Counted from the first letter of the stretch, positions 1-6,637 are shown. The stretch: 6,765 nucleotides of DNA from Verrucomicrobiales bacterium (GCA_007123695.1 SLGN01000621.1:1-6765), one strand, 5' to 3'. Numbers and translations: made by a program. Notes: generated by a model not told the origin, from the letters alone.

Positions 1-189
1 CAGGAGGTGCCCGACGCGACCGTCTACGACAACGCCTTCAAGATCCAGTGGGAACTCTTCCTCCGCCACGTCGTCCTCGACGAGCTATTCCCCTACGATC
101 TGATGGAGGGGGCCAAGGGGGTCCAGCTCGCCGAGGCCGGCCTGCGGAGCTGGGCCGAGCGGCGCTGGATCGATCTCGAAAAACTGTGA
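1..189 (+). CDS. Gfo/Idh/MocA-family oxidoreductase, C-terminal end (partial)
   Basis: Frame 1 is open from the first base to a TGA at 187-189, giving the last 62 residues of a protein whose start lies outside the window. The fragment contains [20 protein letters not shown], then [19 protein letters not shown] and [12 protein letters not shown]. From memory, this arrangement ([25 protein letters not shown]) is the C-terminal end of NAD(P)-dependent Gfo/Idh/MocA oxidoreductases, which are numerous in Verrucomicrobiota and Planctomycetota and usually act on sugars, inositols or related polyols in the cytoplasm. The Rossmann fold and catalytic Lys/His residues would lie upstream, so neither substrate nor activity can be judged. 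A GTG at 7-9 is in frame but is not a credible start, because the fragment begins in the middle of a conserved domain. The gene is convergent with the exported protein to its right. Confidence 0.8.
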   Translation, partial: QEVPDATVYDNAFKIQWELFLRHVVLDELFPYDLMEGAKGVQLAEAGLRSWAERRWIDLEKL

Positions 190-288
190 GCGTCCCCTTG
201 GGCCCATCTTTCTGATTTCCGCGTTCCCAGCGATACCGATCTCGAGATCGACCAAAAGGCAGTCACTTTGCTCGGCGGCGGCGCGGCT
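190..288. other. Convergent intergenic gap with a perfect 14-base palindrome
   Basis: This 99-base gap lies between two converging stop codons. It holds a perfect palindrome, CGATCTCGAGATCG, at 237-250. Part of it (CGATCTCGA) also occurs at 171-179 inside the end of the oxidoreductase gene. A hairpin here could help end transcription from either side, but neither flank carries a run of T, so it does not look like a classical intrinsic terminator. I see no promoter or small gene. Confidence 0.35.
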
Positions 289-2052
289 TCATTCGCCATC
301 TGCCACGATCTTTTCCTCCAGCACCACACCTTCGGGCACCGTCTCGCCCATTGCGAAGAGGGCGTTCTTCGCCGCACGGCGCACGCGGTAGTCGCGCCGC
401 TCGTACCGACGCGGCTCCACCGACGAGCTCACTTGGTAGGAGTCGAACCCCGGATGCGAGAGCAGTTCGCGCAGGAGCGGGGCATCCTCCCGATTCCGCC
501 ATCCACCGACGAATTCGACAACTTGGCGGATCGGGTGGATTTGCTCGCCTTCCGGCCAATCGGTTCGCTTCGCCTCGCGGGCGAGGAAGGCGACGAGGGG
601 GCCGCGGAGGGAGCGGTTGTGGAGGTTGACGGGAGGATGCCCCGCCAAGCCGCCGCCGTAGTAGAGGGCACCGACTGTCTGCGTCGGCTGTGTTTCGGCG
701 CAATGCCGCCAGAAGCGGCGCTCTTGCTCGCCTGCGGGGTCGCGATGACTTCGGGAATGGGGAGGGGCCGCTTGCCCCCTCGCGAGATGGCGAAGGATGA
801 GGATCTGCTCCTCGGGATCGCGGGCGGAGCCCAGCTCGGCGAGCCATTCGTGCTCGCGCCGGCCCGCTAGCAACTTCACCACGGTCGAAAGGAGGAGTCG
901 ATCCTTGGTCGCGGCCCAGTCCTTCAAAGCCTCCGTGGAGAGGTGTTCGTTGGCGAGGCGTTCCTTCCCGAGCAGGGCGGCGACGCCTTTCAAGGTCTCG
1001 GTGTCTGCCCTCGCGATGGCATCTCCGAGGGCGGCAAAGGCACGCTGCGCCGAGGTGACGGGATCGGGCAGGGTGGGGTCTTCGAGGAGATCCGCGAGGA
1101 CATGCCACGCCAGCCTTTCGCTCAGGGCCGCGGGATCTGCATCCTCCTTTCCGGCATCGCCGGAAGCCGCCTTGACGATATCGAGGCAGCGCTCGTAAAG
1201 GGCGCCAGGCTGGGGATCGTCGGGCCAGGGGCGGGCTAGCATCTCGCGGATCATCTTTCCGGAGAGGGCCGACTCCTCGGGCAGCGAGTCGGCGATGCGC
1301 TCGGCGTCGAGGCGGAAGGCCCGGCTTTCCCCGTAGACGGAACGCAAAGCGACGGCGGCGACCTGGTCCGGGAGGTGAAATGTTGGCAGGTCGAGAGGTA
1401 TCTGCTCGAGCCTCACCGCTGCCCACAGGGCAATGGGGCCACCTTGACGGGCCATGTGGTCGATCTCGGCCGCCTCCAGGTCGGCCTCGAGATAGCTTCC
1501 TTCGCCCACGTTCGAAATCCATCCGCCGATGCTGTGGCAGCGGTAGCGAACTTTCGCCGCCTCGCCCCCCGCAGGGCGGTAGCCGCGCAGGACGAAATGC
1601 TGCCCCGGAGGGAGCCGCAGCGGGAAGTAGCTGTTGCCGCAGTCGCTTTCGAGATGGTTCTGGGCACGCCGCCATCGGCCTGACTCGTCTTGGAACTCCA
1701 TCTTGAAGTAGATGTCGTGGTCCTGGCTCGGTAGGCTCAGCTCCTTGTCGGTGCGGTTGACGAGGTAGAGCGGCACCGCCCTCTCGGTGGCGTCGGCCTT
1801 CGCGAAGTCGGCGAAGACGGTGACCTCGCCCTCGGGCGCCGGGACGGAAGCGGGCAGCGCCGCGTTGGGAAAGGGTCCGCGGGTGAAGGCGCGGAATCCC
1901 GCCCCCGGCGCCTTCCACTGATGCGCCTCGTCCGCTTCGCGCTGCGCAAGAATTGCCGCGAACGGGTCGTCGGCCGCATCCTGGGCCAAGGCGGTTGCTG
2001 AAAGCGCAAGCAGAAGAGGCGCAACGACGGCGGAAAGAGCTGCCTTCATCAT
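289..2052 (-). CDS. Exported protein of unknown function with HEAT-like C-terminal half
   Basis: This 587-residue protein is not one I recognise. Residues 1-23 form a good Sec signal peptide: MMK, a hydrophobic core (AVVAPLLLALSA) and an ALA signal-peptidase site before Q24. The mature protein is therefore probably periplasmic or secreted. Residues about 70-220 look beta-rich (VTVFADF, VPLYLVNRT, DHDIYFKMEF, FVLRGYRP). They contain two cysteines, C138 (SDCGNSYF) and C172 (YRCHSIGG), that could pair. Residues about 250-430 are helical and charged, and about 505-570 (VVEFVGGW, REDAPLLRELLSHPGF, YRVRRAAKNALFAMG) resemble HEAT-type repeats. No catalytic motif is evident, so a binding or scaffold role is a guess. 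The frame stays open to a GTG at 2166, but that start would add 38 Arg/Gln-rich residues before the signal peptide. I therefore chose the ATG at 2052; the ATG at 2049 is equally possible. The nearest GGAGG lies 18 bases upstream, which is too far for a standard ribosome-binding site. It diverges from the helicase operon. Confidence 0.8.
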   Translation of the reverse strand: MMKAALSAVVAPLLLALSATALAQDAADDPFAAILAQREADEAHQWKAPGAGFRAFTRGPFPNAALPASVPAPEGEVTVFADFAKADATERAVPLYLVNRTDKELSLPSQDHDIYFKMEFQDESGRWRRAQNHLESDCGNSYFPLRLPPGQHFVLRGYRPAGGEAAKVRYRCHSIGGWISNVGEGSYLEADLEAAEIDHMARQGGPIALWAAVRLEQIPLDLPTFHLPDQVAAVALRSVYGESRAFRLDAERIADSLPEESALSGKMIREMLARPWPDDPQPGALYERCLDIVKAASGDAGKEDADPAALSERLAWHVLADLLEDPTLPDPVTSAQRAFAALGDAIARADTETLKGVAALLGKERLANEHLSTEALKDWAATKDRLLLSTVVKLLAGRREHEWLAELGSARDPEEQILILRHLARGQAAPPHSRSHRDPAGEQERRFWRHCAETQPTQTVGALYYGGGLAGHPPVNLHNRSLRGPLVAFLAREAKRTDWPEGEQIHPIRQVVEFVGGWRNREDAPLLRELLSHPGFDSYQVSSSVEPRRYERRDYRVRRAAKNALFAMGETVPEGVVLEEKIVADGE

Positions 2053-2180
2053 TTGGGTTGTAGCAGATTGCCTCCGCCGGTGGAAGGGAAATCGGCGACG
2101 CCCGCCTTGGGTTTGTTGAAAGGTTTTGTTGGAGCGGCTTCTTGATTTCCGAACCATCGCGACCAAGGATCAGACTTTCC
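2053..2180. promoter_or_regulatory. Divergent intergenic region, likely two promoters
   Basis: The exported-protein gene (leftward) and the SNF2-SWIM operon (rightward) start on either side of this gap, so it should carry promoters for both. On the + strand, TTGAAA at 2116-2121 resembles a -35 box, but no good -10 box follows at the usual distance. The heptamer TTTGTTG occurs twice in direct orientation, at 2112-2118 and 2125-2131, a 13-base period that could be an operator or chance. This stretch is visibly less GC-rich than the flanking coding DNA. The promoter role is inferred from the layout only. Confidence 0.45.
2165..2169 (+). promoter_or_regulatory. Ribosome-binding site favouring the ATG start of the SNF2 gene
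   Basis: AAGGA sits 11 bases before the ATG at 2181 and supports that start. A competing pair exists upstream: GGAG at 2131-2134, seven bases before an in-frame TTG at 2142. That start would add 13 residues (MISEPSRPRIRLS) with no recognisable domain. ATG is preferred as the stronger initiator, but the choice is not settled. Confidence 0.5.
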
Positions 2181-4862
2181 ATGGCCCCGCCTTTGCCTTC
2201 GACCAAAACATCCTGCCCGAGCCGCGGAGCTCCGTCGCCGGACTCCTTCGAGCTCACGCCGGGCGGCAGGCTCGTCTACCGGGGCGCCCGAAAGGACCTC
2301 GTCAAAGCCTTCTCAGATGGCGAGGAGGCCGGTCTCGTCGCCCTCGGGGGGCGGCCCGCCGAAGAGGGCGCCGACGCCACCCTGCGCTATTGGAAGACCT
2401 TTGCCGACGCCTTCGTCCGCGAGCTGTGCCGCATCCCCGACGGGGCCGAGGCGCTGCCGGAACTCCCCGCGCCGGACGCGGCCACGGTCGGGGGCTGGAT
2501 CCTCGACGCCCCGCCGATGCGCGGGGCGGAATACCTTTCTCCGGAGATCCTCCTCGCAATGTGGGAGCGGCTCGAAGACTGGACCCGCGGGCAACTCGGC
2601 GGGGCGGTCACCATCGCCGCCTTTCTCCAGAGCTATGCCCCGGCCTGGTCGAGGGTCGGGCGCGTCACCCTGCATCTCGCGGAGAACAAGACGGACCCGG
2701 ACTGTCCCTTCGCTTTCCTCGCCACCTACGCCTCGGGCCTCTCGCAGGCGGGGCGCCTCAGCCAACTGCCCCTCGGGCGTGCGCTGAAGGAATACGGCGC
2801 GGCCAAGGACAAGCCCGCCCTGCTCAAGCTGCTCACCCCCCTGCACGCCGCCGCCAAGACCTGCCCGCTGATGGCCGATCTCGTCGAGAGCGCCGACGTC
2901 TTCCATCCCCTCGCATGGACGCCCGAGGAAGCCTACCGCTTTCTCCAGTCCGTGCCCCGCTACGAGGAGGCCGGCCTCCTCGTGCGCCTGCCGAACTGGT
3001 GGCGAAAGCGGGGGCCGCGCCCGCAGGTCTCGGCCGTCGTCGGACAGAAAAAAGGCAGCGGGATCGGACTCCAGGCCCTGCTCGACTTCAAGCTCGAAGT
3101 CGTCGTCGGCGGAAAGGCGCTCACGAAAAGGGAGCTCGAGTCCCTCCTCGCGGGAGAGGACGATGGGCTGGTCTTCTTCCAGGGGCAATGGATCGAGGTC
3201 GATCGGGAAAAACTGAACGAGGCCCTCGAGCATTGGCGCTCCGTCGCGGCCGAGGGCATTCCCTTCGTCGAGGGCATGCGCCTGCTCGCGGGCGCGAGGC
3301 CCGACCTCGACGGCGCCGCCGCCGAAGAGGAGCGCGAATGGGGCTTCGCCAAGGCCGGCAAGGAACTCGCCGAGACCCTGCGCCGCCTCGCCGAGCCCGA
3401 GGCGGCCGCTCCGCCCGCCGGGCTGCGGGCCATCCTGCGGCCCTACCAGGCCCGGGGGCTCGACTGGCTCTGGTTCTGCTCCCGCGCCGGGCTCGGGGCC
3501 TGCCTCGCCGACGACATGGGCCTCGGCAAGACGATCCAGGTCCTCGCCGCGCTTCTTCGTCGGCAGGAGCAACTTCCCGGAGGCCCGCCCTCCCTGCTCG
3601 TCGCCCCCGCCTCGCTCGTGGGGAACTGGCGGCGCGAGGCCGAGACCTTCGCCCCCTCGCTGCGCCTGCGCGTCGTCCACCGCTCCGCCGGCGACACCGG
3701 GAGACCTTCCGCCCGCGAGCTCGCCGACTGCGACCTCGTCATCACCACCTACGGCATGGCCTCCCGGCTCGAATGGATCGCCGAGACCCGCTGGGGCTGG
3801 ATCGTCCTCGACGAAGCCCAGGCCATCAAGAACCCCGCCGCCGCCCAGAGCAAGGCGGTCAAGCGGCTCCAGGGCGAGGCGCGCGTCGTCCTCACCGGCA
3901 CGCCCGTCGAGAACCAGCTCGGCGACCTCTGGTCCCTCTTCGACTTCATCAACCCCGGCCTCCTCGGCAGCGCGACGCGCTTCCGCGCCTTCGTCAAGGA
4001 ACTCCAGAGCGCCGAGCCGGTCCACTACGCCCCCCTCCGCCGCCTCGTCGCGCCCTACATTCTCCGCCGCCTCAAGACCGACAAGCGCGTCATCTCCGAC
4101 CTGCCCGACAAGACCGAGATGAAGGTCTCCTGCGGCCTCGCCCCCGCCCAGGCCCGGCTCTACGAACGAACCGCCAAGACCCTCGCCGAATCCCTCGAAA
4201 CTGTCTCCGGAATGGAGCGGCGCGGCCTCGTCCTCGCCTACTTGATGCGCTTCAAGCAGATCTGCAACCACCCCGACCAGCTCGCCAAGTCGGGCGCCTA
4301 CGACCCCGCCCACAGCGCCAAGTTCCAGCGCCTCGCCGAGCTCTGCGAGGAAATCGGCTCGCGCGGGGAGAAGGTCCTCGTCTTCACCCAGTTCCGCGAA
4401 CTCGCCGACCCGCTCGAGTCGCATCTCGCCCGCGTCTTCGGGCGCGGAGGCCTCGTCCTGCACGGCGGCACCGCCGTGAAGCGGCGGCAGGAAATGGTCG
4501 ACCGCTTCCAGCGCGAGGACGGACCGCCCTTCTTCGTCCTCTCGCTCAAGGCGGGCGGCACCGGCCTGAACCTCACCGCCGCCTCGCACGTCGTCCATTT
4601 CGACCGATGGTGGAACCCCGCCGTCGAGAACCAGGCCACCGACCGCGCCTTCCGCATCGGACAGACCCGCAAGGTCCTCGTCCACAAGTTCGTCGTCGCC
4701 GGCACTCTCGAAGAACGCATTGACGCGCTCCTCACGAGCAAGCAGGATGTCGCCGACGCGATCCTCGGCGAGGGCGCCGAAAAGGCGCTGACCGAGATGA
4801 GCGACGCCGAGCTGCTCGACTTCGTGCGCCTCGACGTGAATCGCGCCGCCTCCCTGACATGA
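2181..4862 (+). CDS. SNF2/Rad54-family DNA-dependent ATPase with DUF3670-like N-terminal region
   Basis: This 893-residue protein is a superfamily 2 translocase of the SNF2 type, expected to hydrolyse ATP while moving on double-stranded DNA and remodelling protein-DNA complexes in the cytoplasm. Residues about 1-265 form a helical N-terminal region. About 271-347 (PNWWRKRGPRP, LQALLDFKLEVVVGG, FFQGQWIEVDREKL) match the DUF3670/SNF2-associated domain. The ATPase core follows: RPYQ 420-423 (Q-motif region), Walker A DDMGLGKT with K450, motif II DEAQ 544-547 (the variant of DEAH), motif III LTGTPVENQL from 571, FTQF 735-738 opening the second RecA lobe, motif V GGTGLNL 792-798, and motif VI QATDRAFRIGQ 818-828 with likely arginine fingers R822 and R825. 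All motifs are intact, so it should be active. Length suits the family; B. subtilis YwqA is the comparison I recall. It is translationally coupled to the SWIM gene behind it. Its cellular role is unknown; repair, replication support or defence are all possible. Confidence 0.93.
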   Translation: MAPPLPSTKTSCPSRGAPSPDSFELTPGGRLVYRGARKDLVKAFSDGEEAGLVALGGRPAEEGADATLRYWKTFADAFVRELCRIPDGAEALPELPAPDAATVGGWILDAPPMRGAEYLSPEILLAMWERLEDWTRGQLGGAVTIAAFLQSYAPAWSRVGRVTLHLAENKTDPDCPFAFLATYASGLSQAGRLSQLPLGRALKEYGAAKDKPALLKLLTPLHAAAKTCPLMADLVESADVFHPLAWTPEEAYRFLQSVPRYEEAGLLVRLPNWWRKRGPRPQVSAVVGQKKGSGIGLQALLDFKLEVVVGGKALTKRELESLLAGEDDGLVFFQGQWIEVDREKLNEALEHWRSVAAEGIPFVEGMRLLAGARPDLDGAAAEEEREWGFAKAGKELAETLRRLAEPEAAAPPAGLRAILRPYQARGLDWLWFCSRAGLGACLADDMGLGKTIQVLAALLRRQEQLPGGPPSLLVAPASLVGNWRREAETFAPSLRLRVVHRSAGDTGRPSARELADCDLVITTYGMASRLEWIAETRWGWIVLDEAQAIKNPAAAQSKAVKRLQGEARVVLTGTPVENQLGDLWSLFDFINPGLLGSATRFRAFVKELQSAEPVHYAPLRRLVAPYILRRLKTDKRVISDLPDKTEMKVSCGLAPAQARLYERTAKTLAESLETVSGMERRGLVLAYLMRFKQICNHPDQLAKSGAYDPAHSAKFQRLAELCEEIGSRGEKVLVFTQFRELADPLESHLARVFGRGGLVLHGGTAVKRRQEMVDRFQREDGPPFFVLSLKAGGTGLNLTAASHVVHFDRWWNPAVENQATDRAFRIGQTRKVLVHKFVVAGTLEERIDALLTSKQDVADAILGEGAEKALTEMSDAELLDFVRLDVNRAASLT
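4859..4862 (+). promoter_or_regulatory. ATGA stop/start overlap coupling the two operon genes
   Basis: The SWIM gene's ATG (4859-4861) overlaps the helicase TGA (4860-4862). No Shine-Dalgarno-like sequence is visible in the roughly 20 bases upstream (GCGCCGCCTCCCTGAC). Translation of the second gene therefore probably relies on ribosomes that finish the first and reinitiate. This would keep the two proteins in linked amounts. Confidence 0.75.
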
Positions 4863-5983
4863 GCTGGTACTACAAACCCTACGTTCCCGTCCACCAACGC
4901 CGCGCCGAGGGGCGGCGGCAGATCGAAAAGATGAAGAAGGCCGGTCGCGTCATCGAGCCTCTGGGCGAACTGTCGAACCGGAACAAGATCGCCACCAGCT
5001 TCTGGGGGCGGGCCTGGTGCGACCACCTCGAGAGCCTCGGCGACTACGCCAACCGGCTTCCCCGCGGCCGCACCTACGTGCGCAACGGCTCCGTCCTGCA
5101 CCTCTCCATCGAGACCGGAAAGATCAGCGCCCTCGTCCAGGGATCCGAGCTCTACGAGCAGGTCATCACCATCGCGCCGCTCGCCGCCGCAAAATGGGAC
5201 CGGATCAAAAAACGCTGCCGCGGCGGGGTCGGATCGCTCATCGAGCTGCTTCAGGGAAAGGTTTCCGACGAGGTCATGGCCGTGGTGACCGACCCAACCG
5301 ACGGCCTCTTTCCCAAGCCCAAGGAGATCAAGCTCGGCTGCTCCTGCCCCGACTGGGCCGTGCTCTGCAAGCACCTCGCCGCGATCCTCTACGGGGTCGG
5401 CGCCCGTCTCGACCAGCAGCCCGAACTGCTCTTCAAGCTGCGCGGCGTCGATCACCGCGAGCTGGTCGACGAAGACGCCGTCGCCACCGCCATCGGCGGA
5501 GCCGACCGACCGACCCGCCGCCGCACCCTCGACACCTCCGCCCTCGGCGACGTCTTCGGAATCGACCTCGAGCCCGAGACCGCACCCGATTCCAAGCCCC
5601 CGAAAAAGTCCGCCGCCCGCTCCCGCAGCATAGCCAAAACCGGAACCAAAGCCGGAACCAAAGCCGGAACCAAAGCCGGAACCAAAGCCGGAACCAACAA
5701 AGGCACAAAAACCAAGCCGTCCAAGGCGAAGTCGAAGCCGTCCAACGCCAAGGCGAAAACAGCGAGATCCAGGGAGAAGAAGGGGCCTCCCTTTCGCGCG
5801 ACCGGTGCCGCCGTGAAGGAATTGCGCGAAGAGATCGGCCTCACCCCTGTCGAATTTGCCGAGTGGATCGGCGTCAGCGTCCAGAGCGTGAGAAATTGGG
5901 AGAGCCGCCCCGGTCCTTTGCGGATACGTGCCTCAAGCCTCGAAAACCTCGAAGCGCTCCACCGCTCCCTCTCGCTGGACTGA
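4859..5983 (+). CDS. SWIM zinc-finger protein with C-terminal Xre-like HTH
   Basis: This 374-residue protein has three parts. Residues 1-200 are the conserved bacterial SWIM module: an N-terminal segment with ATSFWGRAWCDHLESLG and NRLPRGRTYVRNG, then the zinc motif CSCPDWAVLCKH, with C161, C163, C170 and H172 as ligands (CxCx6CxH). SWIM domains are predicted to bind DNA or protein. Residues about 245-310 are a low-complexity, strongly basic linker rich in Lys, Thr, Ala and Gly. It includes four perfect GTKA repeats (262-277) and should be disordered. Residues about 319-372 read as an Xre/Cro-type helix-turn-helix: VKELREEIGLTPVEFAEWIG, then VSVQSVRNWE as the likely recognition helix. From memory, a basic linker followed by this HTH also occurs on other bacterial proteins, so the tail may be a swapped-in module. 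The gene overlaps the SNF2 gene by four bases, and the pairing (compare B. subtilis ywqA-ywqB, recalled) suggests the two proteins work together on DNA. The exact role is unknown. The start is fixed by the overlap. Confidence 0.9.
   Translation: MSWYYKPYVPVHQRRAEGRRQIEKMKKAGRVIEPLGELSNRNKIATSFWGRAWCDHLESLGDYANRLPRGRTYVRNGSVLHLSIETGKISALVQGSELYEQVITIAPLAAAKWDRIKKRCRGGVGSLIELLQGKVSDEVMAVVTDPTDGLFPKPKEIKLGCSCPDWAVLCKHLAAILYGVGARLDQQPELLFKLRGVDHRELVDEDAVATAIGGADRPTRRRTLDTSALGDVFGIDLEPETAPDSKPPKKSAARSRSIAKTGTKAGTKAGTKAGTKAGTNKGTKTKPSKAKSKPSNAKAKTARSREKKGPPFRATGAAVKELREEIGLTPVEFAEWIGVSVQSVRNWESRPGPLRIRASSLENLEALHRSLSLD
5642..5696 (+). repeat. 12-base coding tandem repeat, about 4.6 copies
   Basis: The unit GGAACCAAAGCC is repeated four times without a mismatch (5642-5689) and followed by a partial copy, GGAACCA (5690-5696). 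A degenerate copy (CCAAAACC) precedes it. The unit length is a multiple of three, so changes in copy number keep the reading frame and only lengthen or shorten the GTKA linker between the SWIM and HTH parts. Identity at the third codon positions points to recent slippage or recombination. Confidence 0.95.
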
Positions 5984-6029
5984 ACCCTCCACCATCCCGC
6001 TCCCTCCCAAAAATTTACAGATCGCGAAC
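5984..6029. other. Short gap after the operon, no terminator seen
   Basis: This 46-base gap begins with a pyrimidine-rich run (CCCTCCACCATCCCGCTCCC) and then becomes AT-rich (CAAAAATTTACAG). No stem-loop followed by a T-run is visible, so the operon has no obvious intrinsic terminator here. The AT-rich patch could hold promoter elements for the small gene at 6030, but no clear -35/-10 pair can be assigned. Confidence 0.3.
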
Positions 6030-6481
6030 GTGAACCAATCAAAGTTCGATGACATCGTCCGATCTTTCATTGGATTGGAGCTTTCACGACCGTGGCGTGG
6101 GCACGGCACCACTCTTTTCACCGAGTTGGTCCGTTGTTAGACGCCTATGGGTGCACCGAACGCCCCAAAGCCGAACGTGGACTCGAATTCAGTTGGAGTT
6201 GGCGTGTGGAGTCTTCGCGCTCGATCCTCTTCGGTAGCTGCAGCAGCGACCGCCGAATTAATCGCGGCGTCGCCTCTTTGGCTGGACTCACCATCGAACG
6301 CATTTCACTGGAGGGGCGTCTCCCAGAGCTTTGTGTCCAGTTGTCGGGCCGACTTTGGATTACGTCGTATGCCGCGTCGGAGACTCAGCCTGATTGGTCG
6401 ATCTTTCTTCCCGATGGCACTTGGCTCATTGTTCGCCGAGGGAGAGTTGTGCGTGAAGCGCCGACACACGAATCCACTTAA
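6030..6481 (+). pseudogene. Small gene of unknown function, split by a one-base frameshift near 6129
   Basis: Two overlapping frames read as one protein. From GTG 6030, frame 3 gives VNQSKFDDIVRSFIGLEL, then SRPWRGHGTTLFTEL, and stops at TAG 6138-6140. Frame 2 continues sensibly from about 6131: PLLDAYGCTERPKAERG, FSWSWRVESSRSILFGS, INRGVASLAGLTIERISL, GRLPELCVQLSGRLW, SDWSIFLPDGTWL-like text, ending at TAA 6479-6481. Restoring one base at 6129-6130 (TTG GGT CCG, Leu-Gly-Pro) yields a continuous product of about 150 residues. It resembles small uncharacterised proteins I recall from Verrucomicrobiota (N-terminal SRPWRG, middle WRVE...ILFGS, late GRLPEL), but I cannot name a family. No signal peptide, membrane segment or catalytic motif is seen. 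Codon third positions are much less GC-biased than in the helicase, suggesting different origin or weak selection. No Shine-Dalgarno is visible before the GTG. Either a real pseudogene or a one-base sequencing error would explain the data; the frame 2 part alone could start at GTG 6092. Confidence 0.6.
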
Positions 6482-6637
6482 AGGAAGAACCCCAGCAATA
6501 AAGGGTGCAGCCAAGGCGAAAAAATCAAGGGCCAGATGTTCAATTTATTGTTGCCCTGTTGGCAGAGTTCCGGTAAGGTTTTTGGGAAGGGGGCGTTTGT
6601 TGCCCGATGGAAGAAAGAAACTGGAAGCACGAAAATC
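6482..6637. other. Leader region upstream of the transposase
   Basis: This 156-base gap lies between the broken small gene and the transposase start. It holds a direct repeat, TTGTTGCCC, at 6548-6556 and 6597-6605. The second copy overlaps a short stem, GGGC (6591-6594) with GCCC (6602-6605) around a seven-base loop. Such small hairpins can occur near the left end of IS200-like elements or as REP sequences, but these are too short to call either. No promoter can be assigned with confidence. Confidence 0.3.
6623..6627 (+). promoter_or_regulatory. Ribosome-binding site of the transposase gene
   Basis: GGAAG lies ten bases before the ATG at 6638 in a purine-rich stretch and supports that start. 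The start also places the conserved opening MRSARLLGTGRSFYHVVSRV at the expected N terminus. Confidence 0.45.

Noticed and set aside
2053..2166. Extended N terminus of the exported protein from GTG 2166
   Set aside because: It would place 38 Arg/Gln-rich residues before a textbook signal peptide and cover most of the divergent promoter gap.
263..2257. Long open frame (664 codons) on the minus strand over the exported-protein gene
   Set aside because: Its product is Arg/Pro/Gly-rich with no domain and overlaps the better frame at 289-2052, which has a signal peptide and balanced composition. Such frames are expected in GC-rich DNA.
2313..4685. 790-codon open frame antisense to the SNF2 gene
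   Set aside because: Long Gly/Glu/Ala/Leu-rich translation is the mirror of GC3-biased codons of the helicase. No domain, and the sense strand carries a full set of SNF2 motifs.
2126..4723. 865-codon open frame on the + strand in another phase of the helicase
   Set aside because: Low-complexity Arg/Pro-rich product with no family motif. It is a frame shadow.
4298..5455. 385-codon antisense frame across the operon junction
   Set aside because: It straddles the ends of two well-supported genes on the other strand and shows no domain.
5642..5696. CRISPR-like array
   Set aside because: The units are 12 bases, contiguous and coding, with no spacers. It is a coding tandem repeat.
2181..5983. Assignment of the operon to a named defence system such as DISARM
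   Set aside because: DISARM includes an SNF2-like helicase, but also a methyltransferase and other partners that are absent here. The DUF3670-SWIM arrangement fits a different known pairing.
6120..6140. Programmed ribosomal frameshift at the break in the small gene
   Set aside because: No slippery X-XXY-YYZ heptamer and no obvious downstream stimulatory hairpin at the junction. Mutation or sequencing error is simpler.
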